DNA of 64,000 nucleotides from Tabrizicola thermarum (GTDB lineage Bacteria; Pseudomonadota; Alphaproteobacteria; Rhodobacterales; Rhodobacteraceae), in NCBI RefSeq assembly GCF_003574395.1, contig NZ_QMJY01000081.1, positions 1 through 64,000 of the forward strand. Reading direction: 5' to 3'. Each line of letters opens with the position of its first letter. The first letter of the stretch is position 1. The position numbers and the translations under genes are program-made. The notes under the pieces are model-generated. The model made no database searches, was not told the DNA's origin, and worked only from the letters and a program-made list of their open reading frames with translations. Positions 63,130-64,000 of the stretch are shown in pieces.

Positions 63130-63456
63130 ATGGGCGCTGCCACCGTCGCAGTCACCGACGCCACCTTCGATGCCGAAGTCCGCAAGTCGCCAATTCCGGT
63201 CGTGGTGGACTTCTGGGCCGAATGGTGCGGCCCCTGCCGCCAGATCGGCCCGGCGCTGGAAGAACTTGCCACCGAATACGCAGGCAAGGTGAAGATCGTG
63301 AAGGTCAACGTGGACGAAAATCCGGACAGCCCCGCCACTCTTGGTGTGCGCGGCATCCCGGCCCTGTTCATGTTCAAGGACGGCCAGGTCGTGTCGAACA
63401 AGGTCGGCGCCGCGCCGAAGGCCGCGCTGGAAAACTGGATCAAGTCGGCGATCTGA
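63130..63456 (+). CDS. trxA: Thioredoxin
   Basis: Protein of 108 residues, a canonical cytoplasmic thioredoxin: [15 protein letters not shown] with the WCGPC active site (C33/C36), VKVNVDENP and the cis-proline segment [18 protein letters not shown] six bases before ATG gives a strong start. It follows addA by 57 bases and is probably part of the same transcript, ended by the hairpin at 63480. It could supply electrons to the CcdA system at the left of the window, though that link is only inferred. Confidence 0.95.
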   Translation: MGAATVAVTDATFDAEVRKSPIPVVVDFWAEWCGPCRQIGPALEELATEYAGKVKIVKVNVDENPDSPATLGVRGIPALFMFKDGQVVSNKVGAAPKAALENWIKSAI

Positions 63457-63479
63457 TCGTCCTTGCGTTCCATTGCCCG

Positions 63480-63507
63480 ACGCCCGGCCTTGCCAGAGGT
63501 CGGGCGT
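63480..63507 (+). terminator. Terminator hairpin after trxA
   Basis: ACGCCCGGCC pairs with GGTCGGGCGT (10 bp, one G-U) around TTGCCAGA, followed by TCTGCATTCTGG. It lies between trxA and the next gene. Confidence 0.6.
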
Positions 63508-63523
63508 TCTGCATTCTGGCACC

Positions 63524-64000
63524 ATGGCCAGTCTGAACGTCCTTCTTCTCGGCGGCACCGGCACGATCGGCCGGGCGACGGCGCGGGCCTTGCGGGCCGA
63601 TGGGCACCGCGTCACCGCGCTGATCCGACCCGAGGCTGATGCCGACCTGCTGCCCGGCTGCACCATCCTGAGGGGGCAGGTTCAGCCCGACCCCCTCGCC
63701 GCCGCCCTGTCCGGCATCGACGCCGTCGTCTCCTGCCTCGCCAGCCGCACCGGGGCACCGAAGGACGCCTGGGCCGTGGACCACGCCGCCAATTCCACCG
63801 CGCTGAAGGCCGCGGTCGCAGCCAGAGTGCGCCACTTCACGCTCCTCTCCGCGATCTGCGTTCAGAAACCGCTGCTGGAGTTTCAGCGCGCCAAGCTGGC
63901 CTTCGAGGCCGAATTGCAAGCCGCCCCTCTTGACTGGACCATCGTCCGCCCGACGGCCTATTTCAAATCGCTCTCCGGTCAGGTTGCCCGCGTCCGCGAC
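63524..64000 (+). CDS. bciA: Divinyl chlorophyllide 8-vinyl reductase-like protein (partial)
   Basis: First 159 residues of an atypical SDR; the gene runs off the right edge. LLLGGTGTIGRATARAL is the NADPH turn, and the middle segments AVVSCLASRTGAP, HAANSTALKAA, FTLLSAICVQKPLLEFQRAK and TIVRPTAYFKSLSGQ agree with BciA-type 8-vinyl reductases of purple bacteria, which reduce the C8 vinyl group of divinyl (proto)chlorophyllide. Such a gene argues for bacteriochlorophyll synthesis, though relatives with other roles occur in non-phototrophs. No ribosome-binding site is evident before the ATG at 63524. Confidence 0.78.
   Translation, partial: MASLNVLLLGGTGTIGRATARALRADGHRVTALIRPEADADLLPGCTILRGQVQPDPLAAALSGIDAVVSCLASRTGAPKDAWAVDHAANSTALKAAVAARVRHFTLLSAICVQKPLLEFQRAKLAFEAELQAAPLDWTIVRPTAYFKSLSGQVARVRD

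Overview
This 64 kb window is a GC-rich, densely coding chromosome segment from an alphaproteobacterium of the Rhodobacteraceae (Rhodobacter/Cereibacter/Gemmobacter/Tabrizicola type). The strongest markers are a complete RegB/SenC/RegA redox-signalling locus next to HvrA- and HvrB-type regulators and ahcY, the tsaE-amgK-murU-addB-addA-trxA block, and a BciA-type 8-vinyl reductase cut by the right edge. The Reg/Hvr genes and bciA suggest a phototrophic lineage, although no other bacteriochlorophyll gene lies in the window.

Layout. 0.3-3.8 kb (minus): three surface-glycan glycosyltransferases, one fused to a methyltransferase-like domain. 4.0-8.6 kb: a thioredoxin-fold/CcdA pair, a VOC protein, an HU protein, AMP nucleosidase and an SDR. 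8.6-19.2 kb: a D-xylose locus with a divergent ROK repressor, two tandem XylF binding proteins that each have the same 17-nt operator-like box, then xylH-xylG-xylB-xylA and a GH3 glycosidase. 19.3-27.6 kb: a tightly overlapping operon (ThDP enzyme, hydantoinase A and B, uronate-dehydrogenase-like SDR, DAO-type oxidase) followed by a LysR regulator; its substrate is unknown. 27.7-28.7 kb: a collapsed urea-transporter operon (urtA, urtD and urtE remnants). 28.8-32.8 kb: DUF4202, YihY, aldo/keto reductase and phytase-esterase-like genes. 32.9-40.1 kb (minus): glutamate synthase, ordered gltD-secreted protein-GFA protein-gltB, with a 26-bp direct repeat upstream of gltD. 40.3-43.3 kb (minus): a non-phosphorylative L-fucose pathway in which the three oxidoreductase/hydrolase genes are intact, while a UxaA-type hydratase and a mutarotase are pseudogenes. 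43.8-45.5 kb: KDG kinase and DUF2853. 45.6-53.0 kb: ahcY, GT8 and HD genes, a 52-aa gene, hvrB-like, hvrA-like, regA, senC, regB. 53.1-63.5 kb: a PAS protein, tsaE, amgK, murU, addB, addA, trxA. 63.5 kb to the end: bciA (partial).

How it works together. The window mixes core functions (nitrogen assimilation, the methyl cycle, redox sensing, recombination, cell-wall recycling) with sugar and sugar-acid catabolism. The catabolic part shows expansion (duplicated xylF with its control box) and recent loss (urt operon, fucose pathway). No tRNA, rRNA, CRISPR array, insertion sequence or prophage was recognised.
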